Shown: piece by piece, positions 34,602-43,528 of the stretch
Layout: each line of letters opens with the position of its first letter
How positions within the stretch are numbered: position 1 is the first letter of the stretch
Assembly: GCA_036563805.1 (NCBI GenBank)
Contig: DATCLS010000007.1
Span: forward strand, 24,657-88,656
Length of the DNA stretch: 64,000 bases
Source of the DNA: DATCLS01 sp036563805
GTDB taxonomy: Bacteria; Actinomycetota; Acidimicrobiia; Acidimicrobiales; VFJN01
Reading direction: 5' to 3'
Notes under the pieces: model-generated
Told to the model about the DNA's origin: nothing
Database searches by the model: none
What the model saw: the letters and a program-made list of their open reading frames with translations, nothing else
Translations under genes and position numbers: made by a program

Positions 34602-34636
34602 GGCAGGCGTGGCCCGCTCCCCGGGCCACGCCTGCC
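34602..34636. terminator. Strong hairpin, 15-bp perfect stem
   Basis: Positions 34602-34616 pair perfectly with 34622-34636 around a 5-nt loop (CTCCC). It lies between the convergent permease gene and the CoA-transferase remnant and should stop transcription from both sides. Confidence 0.75.
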
Positions 34637-34694
34637 GGCGCGCCCGGGCCGGCACCTCGCCGACCGACCCGGCCGCCCGACCGGCCCGCCTGGC

Positions 34695-35902
34695 TCAGGC
34701 GACCGTGACGACGCCGTCGGCCACCAGGCGGGCAATCTCCTCCGGCGACCGGCCCAGCTCGCGCAGGACGTCCTCGGTGTGCTCGCCCAGCTCCGGGGCG
34801 AGGCCGCGGGGGCGCCACGGCGTGCCGTGGAAGTCGGCGGGCGTGGCCAGCATCGTGGTCTCGCCCTGGCCGTCGGGCACGCCCACGAGCCCGCCGGCCG
34901 CGTGGAACTGCTCGTCGGCCAGCAGGTCCTCCAGCGTGTTCACTGGCGCCCAGAACAGGTCGGGCTCGGCGTCGAAGACCTCGGCCCACTCGGCCAGGGA
35001 CCGGGTGGCGAAGATGGCGTCGAGCTCGGCCACCAGCTCGACGGCGTGCTCGGCCCGGGCCCGGGCGGTCGCGAAGCGGGGGTCGTCGAGCCAGTCGGGT
35101 CGCCCGACGGCCCGGGCCAGCGGCGGCCAGTGCCGGTCGGCCTCGAGCCCCACCAGCCAGAACCGACGGCCGTCGCCGGCCGTGTAGTTGTTGATGGTGG
35201 GGTTGCGGGCGGTCTGGCGCTGGGCGTGGGCCAGCGACCGGCCCCACATGAGGGCGACGTTGACGTCGAAGCCGACGGTGTAGGCGCCCTGGCGGAGCAG
35301 CGACGTCGAGACGAGCTGCCCCCGCCCGGTGCGCTGGCGGGCGACGAGGGCGGCGCTGACCATGGCGGCGCCGGTCATCGCCACCGTGTGGTCGCCCATC
35401 CGCCCCGCTGGAACGCCAGGTCCTGCCCGGGCGGCGTCAGCAGATGGGCGATGCCCGACCGGGCCCACCAGGCGGCGATGTCGTAGCCCGGCCGGTCGGC
35501 GTCCGGGCCGTCGAGCCCGTAGGCGGTGATCAGGGCGTAGACGAGGCCCGGGTAGCGCTCGAGCAGGACCTCGTGGCCGAGGCCGACCTTGGCCAGGGCG
35601 GCGGGCCGGACGTTGGTGAGGAACACGTCGGCCGTCCCCACCAGCTCGAGCGCCAGGGCCTGCCCCTCGTCGCTCGCCAGGTCGAGCACGACGCTGCGCT
35701 TCGACCGGTTGTCGAGCTCGAACACGGGGTTGGTCGGGAGGTCGCCGCCCAGCGTCCGCTGGAACGACCGGGCCGGGTCGCCGGCCGGCGGCTCGATCTT
35801 GACGACGTCAGCGCCCCAATCGGCGAGGATCCCGGCCGCGCCGGGCCCGGCCACCCACAGGCCGAGCTCGACCACGCGCACACCTTCGAGCGGGCCAGCC
35901 AT
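34695..35902 (-). pseudogene. CaiB/BaiF (class III) CoA-transferase, interrupted by a -1 frameshift
   Basis: The N-terminal frame starts at ATG 35902 (MAGPLEGVRVVELGLWVAGP) and reads through DLAFQRGG, then goes out of frame and stops at about 35375. The C-terminal frame resumes with MGDHTVAMTGAAMVSAALV and runs to the stop at 34695. Adding one base near 35400 gives about 402 residues, the normal size, with the expected GGMGDHT junction. Family members move CoA between carboxylic acids. The rest of the gene shows no decay, so the lesion is recent, a phase-variable change, or an assembly error. TACGGT (35910-35915) lies 7 nt before the ATG. Confidence 0.8.
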
Positions 35903-35909
35903 GGCCGGG

Positions 35910-35998
35910 ACCGTACCAAGCCGCCCGCCGCTCGGCTGATATCCGGTTTCAGTCCGGCAGGGGTCGCGATCCCCAGGTCGGGCGCCGCGGGTTACGGT
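35910..35998. promoter_or_regulatory. Divergent leaderless promoters
   Basis: TACGGT occurs at 35910-35915 on the minus strand and again at 35993-35998 on the plus strand, in each case exactly 7 nt before the start codon (35902 and 36006). Transcripts would begin at or next to the start codons. Confidence 0.5.
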
Positions 35999-36005
35999 CC
36001 GAACC

Positions 36006-37859
36006 ATGCACGCACGGAACCGGCGGAGGCTCGACAAGTTCCTGATCTGCGGCGGCGCCGCGGCGGTCGGGGCGGTCGCGGTCGTCGGCGGTCTGATCGG
36101 CGACAACGAGCGCATCCAGCAGATGTGGGTGTCGGCCGAGGTCCAGCCCGACGGCTCGGCCCGCGTCGTCGAGGTCATCGACTACGACTTCGGCAGCCTC
36201 GCCCGAAACAAGCACGGCATCTACCGCGTGATCCCCGGGCTGACGACGGCCGACCAGATCACGGTCACGTCCGACGCCCCGGACGACGTCAGCGTCGCCA
36301 GCGCCTTCGTCGAGGGCGAGTCGGCCGTGAACGTGCGCATCGGCAACCCGGCCCAGACCGTGTCGGGCGAGCACCGCTACATGATCGAGTACCGGCTGCC
36401 CGACGTGATGACCGACGAGGGCGTCGACTGGGACGCCATCGGCACCGCCTGGGAGGTCCCCATCGAGCGGGCCGAGATCCACCTCGCCGCGCCCGTCGAC
36501 TTCCCCGATCCCCAGTGCTTCGTCGGCGGGGTGGGGTCGACCGACCGGTGCGACGTCCGCCAGACCGAGCCGGGGCGGCTCACGGTCGAGCACGGCGGTC
36601 TCGATGACCACGAGGGCCTGTCGCTCGAGGCCCGTTCGGGGTCGCGGCTCGACGCCACCCCCGGTCTGCCGGGCCCGCCGCTCGAGGCGCCCGACGACCC
36701 CGGCACCGGACTGCTGCCCCCGGGCGGGACGGCCGTCGCCGCCCTGGTCGTGGCCGCCCTCCCCACCGTGGCCGTGATCCGCCGCGCGGGGCGGGAGCGC
36801 ATGGCGCCCGGCGGGGCCGCCGACGCCGCCTTCGCTGGCCAGGGCGGTCCGCCCGGCGGTCCGGGGGATGGGCCGGGCGGCGCCGGCGGCGTCCCCCCGG
36901 GACCCTGGGCCGCCCCCGGAGCGGGGGCCGGGCCGGCCGGTGCGCCGGCGGCCGAGGTGCTGGTCGACCACGAGGAGCTGGCCGCCCTGGCCACGACCGA
37001 GTTCGCCCCGCCCGAGGGGCTGACCCCGGCCCAGGGCGGCATCGTGCTGACCGAGCGGGTGCAGCGTGAGCACAAGACGGCCTGGCTGATCCAGGCTGCG
37101 ATCGACGGGGCCGTCGAGCTGGAGGACCGGGGCGCCAACAAGTTCAACCTCGTCCGCAAGGGACCGGGCACGCCCGAGCAGGCCCGCTTCCTCGACCGGG
37201 CGTTCGGCAAGCGCCAGCGGATCACGCTCGGCACCTACGACAAGCGCTTCGCCAAGGCCTGGGCCAAGCTCGACGGCGACCTCGAGCTGTGGCGGAAGGA
37301 TTCCGGCCTGTGGGACGAGCGGGCCGGGGCCCGGCGCATCCCGGCGCTGGTCCTCGGCATCGTGGTCGGCGTGATCGGCACCGGGCTGGTGGGGCTGGGC
37401 GGCCTCGGGGCCAACCGGTGGGGCGCCGGCTGGCTGGCGCTGGTCGCCATCGGCGGCCTCGTCGCCGGTGCCGGAATCACGACCGCCATCACGTCGTGGG
37501 AGCTGCGCGTGCGAACGGCCGCCGGCTCGGCCGCCTGGCTGCGGGTTGAGTCGTTCCGCCGCTTCCTGGCCGCGTCCGAGGCGTACCACGCCGAGGAGGC
37601 GGCCAAGCGGGGCCTGCTCCGGGAGTACACGGCGTGGGCCGTGGCCCTGGGCGAGATCGACCGGTGGTCGCGGGCTGTGAAGGCCTCGACCGCCATCCCC
37701 GAGGACGCCGGGCTCGGCTACGTGCACATGGCGCCCCAGCTGGTGACGTCCACGACCCGGACGGCCACCGCTCCGTCGTCGTCCGGGGGCGGGGGCGGAG
37801 GTGGCTTCAGCGGGTCGGTCGGCGGCGGCGCCGGCGGGGGCGGCGGCGGGAGCTGGTGA
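36006..37859 (+). CDS. DUF2207 family membrane protein
   Basis: This 617-residue protein fits DUF2207: an N-terminal signal anchor (about 12-32), an extracytoplasmic beta-rich domain (about 40-215, with VSAEVQPDGSARVVEVIDYD and the GIYRVIPG motif), a membrane helix (about 240-258), a cytoplasmic region (about 320-430), two membrane helices (about 445-495), and a Gly/Ser-rich tail (GGGGGGGFSGS, then GGGAGGGGGGSW) typical of the family. A Gly/Pro/Ala-rich stretch lies at about 275-315. The function of the family is unknown. It stands between the two mirror-image ABC modules. Confidence 0.85.
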   Translation: MHARNRRRLDKFLICGGAAAVGAVAVVGGLIGDNERIQQMWVSAEVQPDGSARVVEVIDYDFGSLARNKHGIYRVIPGLTTADQITVTSDAPDDVSVASAFVEGESAVNVRIGNPAQTVSGEHRYMIEYRLPDVMTDEGVDWDAIGTAWEVPIERAEIHLAAPVDFPDPQCFVGGVGSTDRCDVRQTEPGRLTVEHGGLDDHEGLSLEARSGSRLDATPGLPGPPLEAPDDPGTGLLPPGGTAVAALVVAALPTVAVIRRAGRERMAPGGAADAAFAGQGGPPGGPGDGPGGAGGVPPGPWAAPGAGAGPAGAPAAEVLVDHEELAALATTEFAPPEGLTPAQGGIVLTERVQREHKTAWLIQAAIDGAVELEDRGANKFNLVRKGPGTPEQARFLDRAFGKRQRITLGTYDKRFAKAWAKLDGDLELWRKDSGLWDERAGARRIPALVLGIVVGVIGTGLVGLGGLGANRWGAGWLALVAIGGLVAGAGITTAITSWELRVRTAAGSAAWLRVESFRRFLAASEAYHAEEAAKRGLLREYTAWAVALGEIDRWSRAVKASTAIPEDAGLGYVHMAPQLVTSTTRTATAPSSSGGGGGGGFSGSVGGGAGGGGGGSW

Positions 37860-37946
37860 CCGGCGCACCGGCACCGCAAGCCGCCCCGCCCACCGGCGGG
37901 AGGATCCGCCCCACCCGCACCGACGCCACCGGCGGTCGGACGCGCG

Positions 37947-37979
37947 CCGGCCCCGGGGGAGACGGCACCCCGGGGCCGG
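37947..37979. terminator. Hairpin, 12-bp perfect stem
   Basis: CCGGCCCCGGGG at 37947-37958 pairs with 37968-37979 around a 9-nt loop, between the convergent DUF2207 and module-2 permease genes. Confidence 0.6.
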
Positions 37980-38012
37980 GCGAGCGGGGCGGCCCGACGG
38001 CCGCAGCGACCG

Positions 38013-40556
38013 TCAGTCGGCGGCGATCGCCTGCAGCACGTCGAGCCGGGCGGCCCGGCGGGCGGGACGGACGGCGGCGATCACGCCGACCAGCCCGCCG
38101 AGGACGAGCACGACCGCCAGCTGGCCGGTGGGCACGGTGAACGTGCCGAGCCCCTCGGAGGCGGAGATGGCCCGGAACAGCGCCCAGCCGAGGAACGAGC
38201 CCAGGGCCAGGCCGCCGGCGGCGCCGAACAGGGCCACCACCACCGACTCGCCCCGGACCATCTTGCGCAGCTGGCGCCGGGTCTGGCCGACGGCCCGGAG
38301 CAGGCCGAGCTCGCGGGTCCGCTCGTGGACCGACAGCGACAGTGTGTTGGCGATGCCCATCACGGCGATGACGATGGCCATGATCAGCAGGGCGTAGACG
38401 ACGGTCAGCATCTGGTCGACCTCGCCGGCGACGGCGTCGACGTACTCCTCGCGGTCCTGCACCTCGGGCGCCCCCAGGCGGTCGGCGACCGGCTGGACGG
38501 CCCGCTGGGCCTCGTCGAGGGACACGCCGTCGGCCACGGTCATGAGCACGACCATGTCGCCGACCCGACCGCCGGTGGCGTGCGGGGCCCAGGCCTCCTT
38601 GGGGATGAGGACCTCGTCCATGAGCTCGTCCCGGTCGAAGACGGCCCCCACCGTCAGCTCCTCCGACGCCCCGTCGGCGTAGGCGACCGTGACCGGGTCG
38701 CCGACGACGAGGCCCCGGTCCTCGGCGAACTCGGCGCTCACCGCCACCTGGCGGTCGGTCATCTCGGCCAGCGAGCCTTCGCTGACGTCGAGGTCGAGCA
38801 TGGCGTCGAGGGTGGCGGGCTCCACGGCGTCGGCGAAACTGTCGTCGCCGTCGACCGTGATCGGCACGATGCCGAACCCGGTGGCCTGGTCGATCTCGGG
38901 CAGCTCGCCCACCTCGCCGGCCAGCCGGGGGTCGAGGCCGGCGCCGCTCCAGTTGTCGGACTCGATGACGAGGTCGCCGGCGAACTGCTCGGACACCACG
39001 TCGTCGATCGAGGCCTTGATCGAGGCCGCCACGACCGTGAACAGCGTGACGACGGCCACGCCGACCATGAGCGCCGACGCCGTCCCCGCGGTGCGCCGGG
39101 GGTTGCGCATGGCGTTGCGCCGAGCCAGCACGCCGCTCATCGAGCGGCGCACGGTCAGCAGGCGGCCGAGCACGCTGGCCGCCGGCCGGGCCACGACCGG
39201 CCCGAGCAGGACGACGCCGATCACGGTCAGCAGGGCGCCGAGCCCGGTCAGCTGCATCGAGCCGTCGCCGGCCGTGCCGCCGACGGTCATGACCGCGCCG
39301 ACGCCGGTCAGCAGCACGCCCGCGATCCCGCGGGCCAGCGAGGCGCCCGACCGGTCGACGGCCACGTCCCGCAGCGCCGCCAGCGGGGCGACCCGCGACG
39401 CCTTCACGGCCGGGGCCAGGCTGGCCAGCAGCGTGACGACCAGGCCGACGACCAGGCTGGCGACGATGGTGCCGCCGTCGATCCGCAGCCCGTCGGTGGG
39501 CATGTCGAAGCCCATGGCGTCGAACAGCCCGAGCAGGCCGCTGGCCACGCCCAGGCCGGCGCCGATGCCGATGGCGGAGGCGACCAGGCCGACCAGCGCC
39601 GCCTCGGCCACCGTCGAGGTCAGGACCTGGCGGCGAGAGGCTCCGAGCGCCCGCAGCAGGGCGGACTCGCGGGTCCGCTGGGCGACCAGGATGGAGAACG
39701 TGTTGTAGATGCTGAAGGTGGCGACGAGCAGGGCCACGCCGGCGAACACGAGCAGGAACTGCTCCATGAAGCCGAGGAAGTCGCTCTCGATCTGCTCCTC
39801 CTGCTCGGCGGTCAGCTCGGCGCCCGTGAGCGCCTCGGTCCCGTCGGGCAGGACGCCGGCGATGCGCCGGACCAGCTCCTCCTGGCTTACGCCGTCCTCG
39901 GCCGCCACCACGACGCTCGTGACCGTGCCCGGCTGCGCCATCAGCGCCTCCTGGGCGTAGCCGGTCTCGAAGGCGGCCCAGGTCATCGGGCCGGCCGAGT
40001 CGGCCGAGCCGAAGGTGGCGATGCCCACGATCGTGACGTCGAGCGGCTCGGGGACGCGGACCGTGGTCGTGTCGCCCACGTGCAGGTCGCCGTCCTCGGC
40101 CGAGCGGCGGTCGATGACGACCTCGCCCGGCCCCTCGGGCGCCCGGCCCTCGGCCAGGTCGTAGGGGTTGAGCTCGGGGTTCTCGATCCAGTTGCCGGCC
40201 AGCGTCGGGGGCCCGTTGCCCCCCAGCGGGTCGCCGTCGGCGCCCACGATCTGGCCGCTGACCTCGATCTGGGGCTCGGCGGCGGCGACGCCGTCGACGG
40301 CCCGGATCTCCTCGACGAGCGCGGCGTCGAGCACGCCCCGCTGGGCGAAGTCGTCCACGCCGATCTCGGTCTCGTTGCGGACGAGGGCGTCGGTGCCCGC
40401 GTTGGCCTCGGTGAACAGGTTCGAGAACCCCGACCGCAGCGTGTCGCCGAGCACCAGCGTCCCGGCGAGGAACGCGATGCCGAGCACCACCGCGGTGCAC
40501 GTGCCGAACAAGCGGCGCTTGTGCGAGTTGATGCTCTTCAGGGTCGTGCGGAACAT
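38013..40556 (-). CDS. FtsX/MacB-type ABC permease (module 2)
   Basis: This 847-residue permease has the same layout as the one at 32004: N-terminal helix (KRRLFGTCTAVVLGIAFLAG), an extracytoplasmic domain, FtsX domain 1 (RTRESALLRALGASRRQVL), a central helix pair, a second extracytoplasmic domain, and FtsX domain 2 (RTRELGLLRAVGQTRRQLRK). Long stretches match the first copy, such as EEGVSQEEL-type and GVLARRNAMRNPRRT segments. It begins one base after the stop of its ATPase gene and is transcribed towards the first copy, giving a mirror-image duplication. Confidence 0.92.
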   Translation of the reverse strand: MFRTTLKSINSHKRRLFGTCTAVVLGIAFLAGTLVLGDTLRSGFSNLFTEANAGTDALVRNETEIGVDDFAQRGVLDAALVEEIRAVDGVAAAEPQIEVSGQIVGADGDPLGGNGPPTLAGNWIENPELNPYDLAEGRAPEGPGEVVIDRRSAEDGDLHVGDTTTVRVPEPLDVTIVGIATFGSADSAGPMTWAAFETGYAQEALMAQPGTVTSVVVAAEDGVSQEELVRRIAGVLPDGTEALTGAELTAEQEEQIESDFLGFMEQFLLVFAGVALLVATFSIYNTFSILVAQRTRESALLRALGASRRQVLTSTVAEAALVGLVASAIGIGAGLGVASGLLGLFDAMGFDMPTDGLRIDGGTIVASLVVGLVVTLLASLAPAVKASRVAPLAALRDVAVDRSGASLARGIAGVLLTGVGAVMTVGGTAGDGSMQLTGLGALLTVIGVVLLGPVVARPAASVLGRLLTVRRSMSGVLARRNAMRNPRRTAGTASALMVGVAVVTLFTVVAASIKASIDDVVSEQFAGDLVIESDNWSGAGLDPRLAGEVGELPEIDQATGFGIVPITVDGDDSFADAVEPATLDAMLDLDVSEGSLAEMTDRQVAVSAEFAEDRGLVVGDPVTVAYADGASEELTVGAVFDRDELMDEVLIPKEAWAPHATGGRVGDMVVLMTVADGVSLDEAQRAVQPVADRLGAPEVQDREEYVDAVAGEVDQMLTVVYALLIMAIVIAVMGIANTLSLSVHERTRELGLLRAVGQTRRQLRKMVRGESVVVALFGAAGGLALGSFLGWALFRAISASEGLGTFTVPTGQLAVVLVLGGLVGVIAAVRPARRAARLDVLQAIAAD

Positions 40557-40557
40557 G

Positions 40558-41340
40558 TCAGCTCCCGAAGGCCTTCATCCGCTCGAGCACGCGCTCGGCG
40601 GTGGGGGCGTCCATGAAGTCGACGATCCGGCCGTCGGCCAGGAACACGACCGCGTCCGCGTAGGCGGCGGCCACCGGGTCGTGGGTGACCATCACGATCG
40701 TCTGGCCCAGCTCGTCGACGGCCCGGCGCATGAAGCCGAGGATCTCGGCCCCGCTGCGCGAGTCGAGGTTGCCGGTCGGCTCGTCGGCGAAGATCACGTC
40801 GGGCCGGGTGGCCAGCGCCCGGGCCACGGCCACGCGCTGCTGCTGGCCGCCCGACAGCTCGGCGGGCCGGTGCTTCAGCCGGTGGCCGAGCCCGACCGTC
40901 TGGATCACGCCGTCGAGCCACGCCTTGTCGGGCTTCCGACCCCCGAGGCTGGACGGCAGCGTGATGTTCTCGATCGCCGTCAGCATCGGCAGCAGGTTGA
41001 ACGACTGGAACACGAACCCGATGCGGTCGCGCCGCAGCTGGGTGAGGTCCTTGTCGCGCAGCCGGCCGAGGTCGACGTCGCCGAGGAACACCCGCCCGGA
41101 GGTCAGGTCGTCGAGCCCGGCGAGGCAGTGCATGAGGGTCGACTTGCCCGAGCCCGAGGGCCCCATGATGGCGGTGAAGCGGCCGGCGGGCAGGGCGACG
41201 GACACGTCGTCGAGCGCCCGGACCGCGGCATCGCCACGTCCGTACACCTTGACGGCCGCCTCGGCCCGGACGGCCGCGACGGGGACCGAGGGAGGGGCCT
41301 CCACCGTGGTAGCCGGGTTGATCACGTCGTGTGCAGACAT
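40558..41340 (-). CDS. ABC transporter ATPase, MacB/LolD-like (module 2)
   Basis: This 260-residue ATPase has Walker A GPSGSGKST, FQSFNLLPMLTAIENI, signature LSGGQQQR, Walker B VIFADEPTGNLDSRSG and VTHDP. By eye it is identical to the module-1 ATPase over most of its length. ATG 41340 (MSAHDVINP) is taken rather than an ATG 12 codons upstream, which lacks similarity. A GGGGTGGGG palindrome (41396-41417) lies about 56 bp upstream and recurs before the histidine kinase gene at 44161, linking this transporter to that two-component system. Confidence 0.92.
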   Translation of the reverse strand: MSAHDVINPATTVEAPPSVPVAAVRAEAAVKVYGRGDAAVRALDDVSVALPAGRFTAIMGPSGSGKSTLMHCLAGLDDLTSGRVFLGDVDLGRLRDKDLTQLRRDRIGFVFQSFNLLPMLTAIENITLPSSLGGRKPDKAWLDGVIQTVGLGHRLKHRPAELSGGQQQRVAVARALATRPDVIFADEPTGNLDSRSGAEILGFMRRAVDELGQTIVMVTHDPVAAAYADAVVFLADGRIVDFMDAPTAERVLERMKAFGS

Positions 41341-41395
41341 GGCTCGATTGTCCGGACCAGGGCCGTCCGGCGACATGGAGTGGCCCGGCGTCTAC

Positions 41396-41417
41396 GGGGT
41401 GGGGTTCACCCCACCCC
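41396..41417. promoter_or_regulatory. Palindromic operator GGGGTGGGG-N4-CCCCACCCC (copy 1)
   Basis: The arms at 41396-41404 and 41409-41417 are perfectly complementary, and the symmetry extends one base further inward. It lies between the module-2 ATPase (minus) and the proline-rich protein gene (plus). The same arms and spacing recur at 45483-45504. Confidence 0.65.
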
Positions 41418-41586
41418 CGTGATGCGGCCCGCCCCCCGCCCGCCGTCTGACGCGATGTCACCCGCGAGCGGCCTTCACGTAACATGCGGTGTTTGCACGC
41501 AGCGTGGTCACGGACCTAGACGCAGCGACTCCAACTCCCGCTCGGCGGCCGTGGCCCTATGAGGACGAGACACCCAGGGAGGCCCG

Positions 41587-42642
41587 GTGTCCCAGTACCC
41601 ACCCGACCCCAATCAGCCCCCGCCGCCCCAAAACCCGGGCCAGTGGGGCGGCCCGCCGCCGCCCGGGGGTCCCCCGCCGGGGGGACCGCCGCCCGGCGGT
41701 CCGCCCCCTGGCGCGCCCGGCGCCCCGCCGCCCGGCGGCGCGCCGCCCGACCCGTACGGTCAGCCTCCGGGCGCGCCCCCCGGGGCCCCGCCCGGCCCGC
41801 CCGGGTGGGGCCAGCAGCCCTCGGGCGCCAACTGGGCCGGGGGCACACCCCCGCCGATGGCCCCCCGCAAGAAGGGCATGAACCCGGTCATCCCGATCGT
41901 CATCGTGCTCGCCCTGGTGGCGGTGGGCGTCGGCGCCTTCTTCCTGCTGTCGGGCGACGACGACGGCGACAGCCCCGAGTCGGTCGTCGAGGCGCTCGTC
42001 GACGCGGCCAGCGACCAGGACTGCAGCCGCGCCGTCGGGCTGTTCTCCAACGCCTCGATCGAGCAGTCGGGCTTCACACGGCAGGAGCTCACGGCCGACT
42101 GCGAGGAGAGCGCCGGCCAGGGGTCCGGCCTGTTCTCCGGTGGCGTCGAGCTCGTGTCGACCAACGTGACCGACGAGACCGACGACAGCGCCACCGTCGA
42201 GGCGACGGTCCGGGCACAAGGCGAGGAGCACACCGTCACCTACGGCGTCGTCAAGGAGGACGGCGAGTGGCGCATCGACTTCAACACGTTCGGCGCCGGC
42301 GGCTCGAGCCAGGGCGCCGGGCCGTCCGACGGCGGCTCGGGCAGCGGCCCGTCCGACGGCAACGTGGACGACGGGCCGTCCAGCGGCGGCTCGGACTCCG
42401 GCACCAGCGGTGGCAGCGGCGGCGGCAGCGCCTCCGGCCAGGTCCCGCCCGAGGCCCTGGCCGACGCCGACCCCGAGGACATCCCGCTGGCCGAGGCCTG
42501 CGCCGGCGGTGACATGGCCGCCTGCGACGAGCTGTGGTGGCAGACGCCGGTCGGCAGCAACATCGAGGCGTTCGCCGAGAGCTGCGGTGGGATCGACCCG
42601 GGCGGCGATCACGCCGCCACCTGCGAGGACGAGTTCGGCTGA
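41587..42642 (+). CDS. Proline-rich single-pass membrane protein, hypothetical
   Basis: This 351-residue protein has a Pro/Gly/Gln-rich N-terminus (about 1-95) of the kind seen in actinobacterial envelope proteins, one membrane helix (about 103-124, NPVIPIVIVLALVAVGVGAF), and an extracytoplasmic domain of about 110 residues. That domain resembles DUF4878/NTF2-like folds (ESVVEALVDAASDQDCSRAV, ending EDGEWRIDFN). A Ser/Gly/Asp linker follows, then a Cys-containing tail CAGGDMAACDELWWQTPVGS with further Cys, a small module found at the ends of many actinobacterial secreted proteins. The start is GTG after GGGAGG. Function unknown. Confidence 0.75.
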   Translation: MSQYPPDPNQPPPPQNPGQWGGPPPPGGPPPGGPPPGGPPPGAPGAPPPGGAPPDPYGQPPGAPPGAPPGPPGWGQQPSGANWAGGTPPPMAPRKKGMNPVIPIVIVLALVAVGVGAFFLLSGDDDGDSPESVVEALVDAASDQDCSRAVGLFSNASIEQSGFTRQELTADCEESAGQGSGLFSGGVELVSTNVTDETDDSATVEATVRAQGEEHTVTYGVVKEDGEWRIDFNTFGAGGSSQGAGPSDGGSGSGPSDGNVDDGPSSGGSDSGTSGGSGGGSASGQVPPEALADADPEDIPLAEACAGGDMAACDELWWQTPVGSNIEAFAESCGGIDPGGDHAATCEDEFG

Positions 42643-42650
42643 TGTCCCGA

Positions 42651-42692
42651 GCTGACGGCCGGCCCCGGTGACCCCGGGCGCCGGCCGTCAGC
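42651..42692. terminator. Hairpin, 13-bp perfect stem
   Basis: GCTGACGGCCGGC at 42651-42663 pairs with 42680-42692, with a 16-nt loop. It lies between convergent genes and overlaps the stop codon of the DUF4097 gene. Confidence 0.6.
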
Positions 42693-43518
42693 GCCGGGGG
42701 GCGTAGCGCACCGTCACGTCGCCGTTGTCGGACGACGCCGTGACGGTGCGCTCGCTGTCCGGATCGCGCCGGATCTGCGAGTCCGACACCGTCCCGTTGT
42801 CGGACGACGTGTCGAGGATGTAGTCGTCGGGCGTGTCGGGCAACACCACCTCGACGCTCCCGTTGTCGGAGTCGGCCACCACGGTGCGCGGCGGCTCGAG
42901 GAACTCGAGCTCGACGGCCCCGTTGTCGGAGGCGGCGTGGGCGGTCGCCGACTCCAGGTCGGTGCCGACGACCCGGCCGTTGGCGCTGTCCAAGCGCACG
43001 TCGCCGCCGATCCGGTCGGCCTGGATCCGCCCGTTGCTGGTGTCGGCCACCACGTCGCCGGCGATGTCGGCGACCCGGATGCTGGCTTCCGCGTGGATCC
43101 GCACCGACACGCCCTGGGGCACCTCCACCGTGTAGCTCACCGAGCAGAAGTTGGAGGCGAACAGGGGGCAGCTGGCGTCGAGCACGAGTCGGTCGCCCTC
43201 GAGGCGCTCGTCGTGCCCCGTGGAGCGCAGGCCGTGGCTGACCCGCGCCCGGATCGTCACCTCGTCGCCTGGGGTGCCGACGACCCGGACCGACCCGGCG
43301 CCGTTGTCGATGTCGACGGTGCGGACGTCGGCGCCGTCGAGGCGGCGCACGATCGTCTCCTCCTCGTGGGCGAGCTGGGCCACCGCCTGGACCGTGCCCA
43401 TGCCGAGCAGACCCACGGCGGCCAGCGAGCCGCCGACCCGCCACAGCGCGGTGACGCGCGGGCGGGCGGGGGGTGGGGTCTCGGTCGGTGTGCCCGTGTC
43501 CGGGGCGCGGGTGGCCAC
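42688..43518 (-). CDS. DUF4097 family beta-helix membrane protein
   Basis: This 276-residue protein has a Pro/Thr-rich cytoplasmic N-terminus, one membrane helix (about 27-48), and a DUF4097/DUF4098 domain of short beta-strand repeats (about 65-275). Six turns carry (S/T)xNG or SDNG at regular spacing (TSNGRIQA, SANGRVVG, SDNGAVEL, SDNGSVEV, SDNGTVSD, SDNGDVTV), a right-handed beta-helix pattern. Two Cys in CPLFASNFC may form a disulphide. The start is GTG. It follows the response regulator by 10 bp, so it is the third gene of a kinase-regulator-DUF4097 operon and may be an envelope accessory of that system. Confidence 0.82.
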   Translation of the reverse strand: MATRAPDTGTPTETPPPARPRVTALWRVGGSLAAVGLLGMGTVQAVAQLAHEEETIVRRLDGADVRTVDIDNGAGSVRVVGTPGDEVTIRARVSHGLRSTGHDERLEGDRLVLDASCPLFASNFCSVSYTVEVPQGVSVRIHAEASIRVADIAGDVVADTSNGRIQADRIGGDVRLDSANGRVVGTDLESATAHAASDNGAVELEFLEPPRTVVADSDNGSVEVVLPDTPDDYILDTSSDNGTVSDSQIRRDPDSERTVTASSDNGDVTVRYAPRR

Positions 43519-43528
43519 TGTCCGCCTC

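Noticed and set aside
31887..34655. A 922-codon open frame antisense to the module-1 permease, and similar long frames opposite hrpB, xfp and the liv genes
   Set aside because: The translations are low-complexity strings rich in Gly, Arg, His, Asp and Ala with no domains, as expected for the reverse strand of genes with very high GC at third codon positions.
36040..36178. Upstream extension of the CoA-transferase start into the DUF2207 gene
   Set aside because: The family's usual start is at 35902, and a leaderless promoter box lies just before it.
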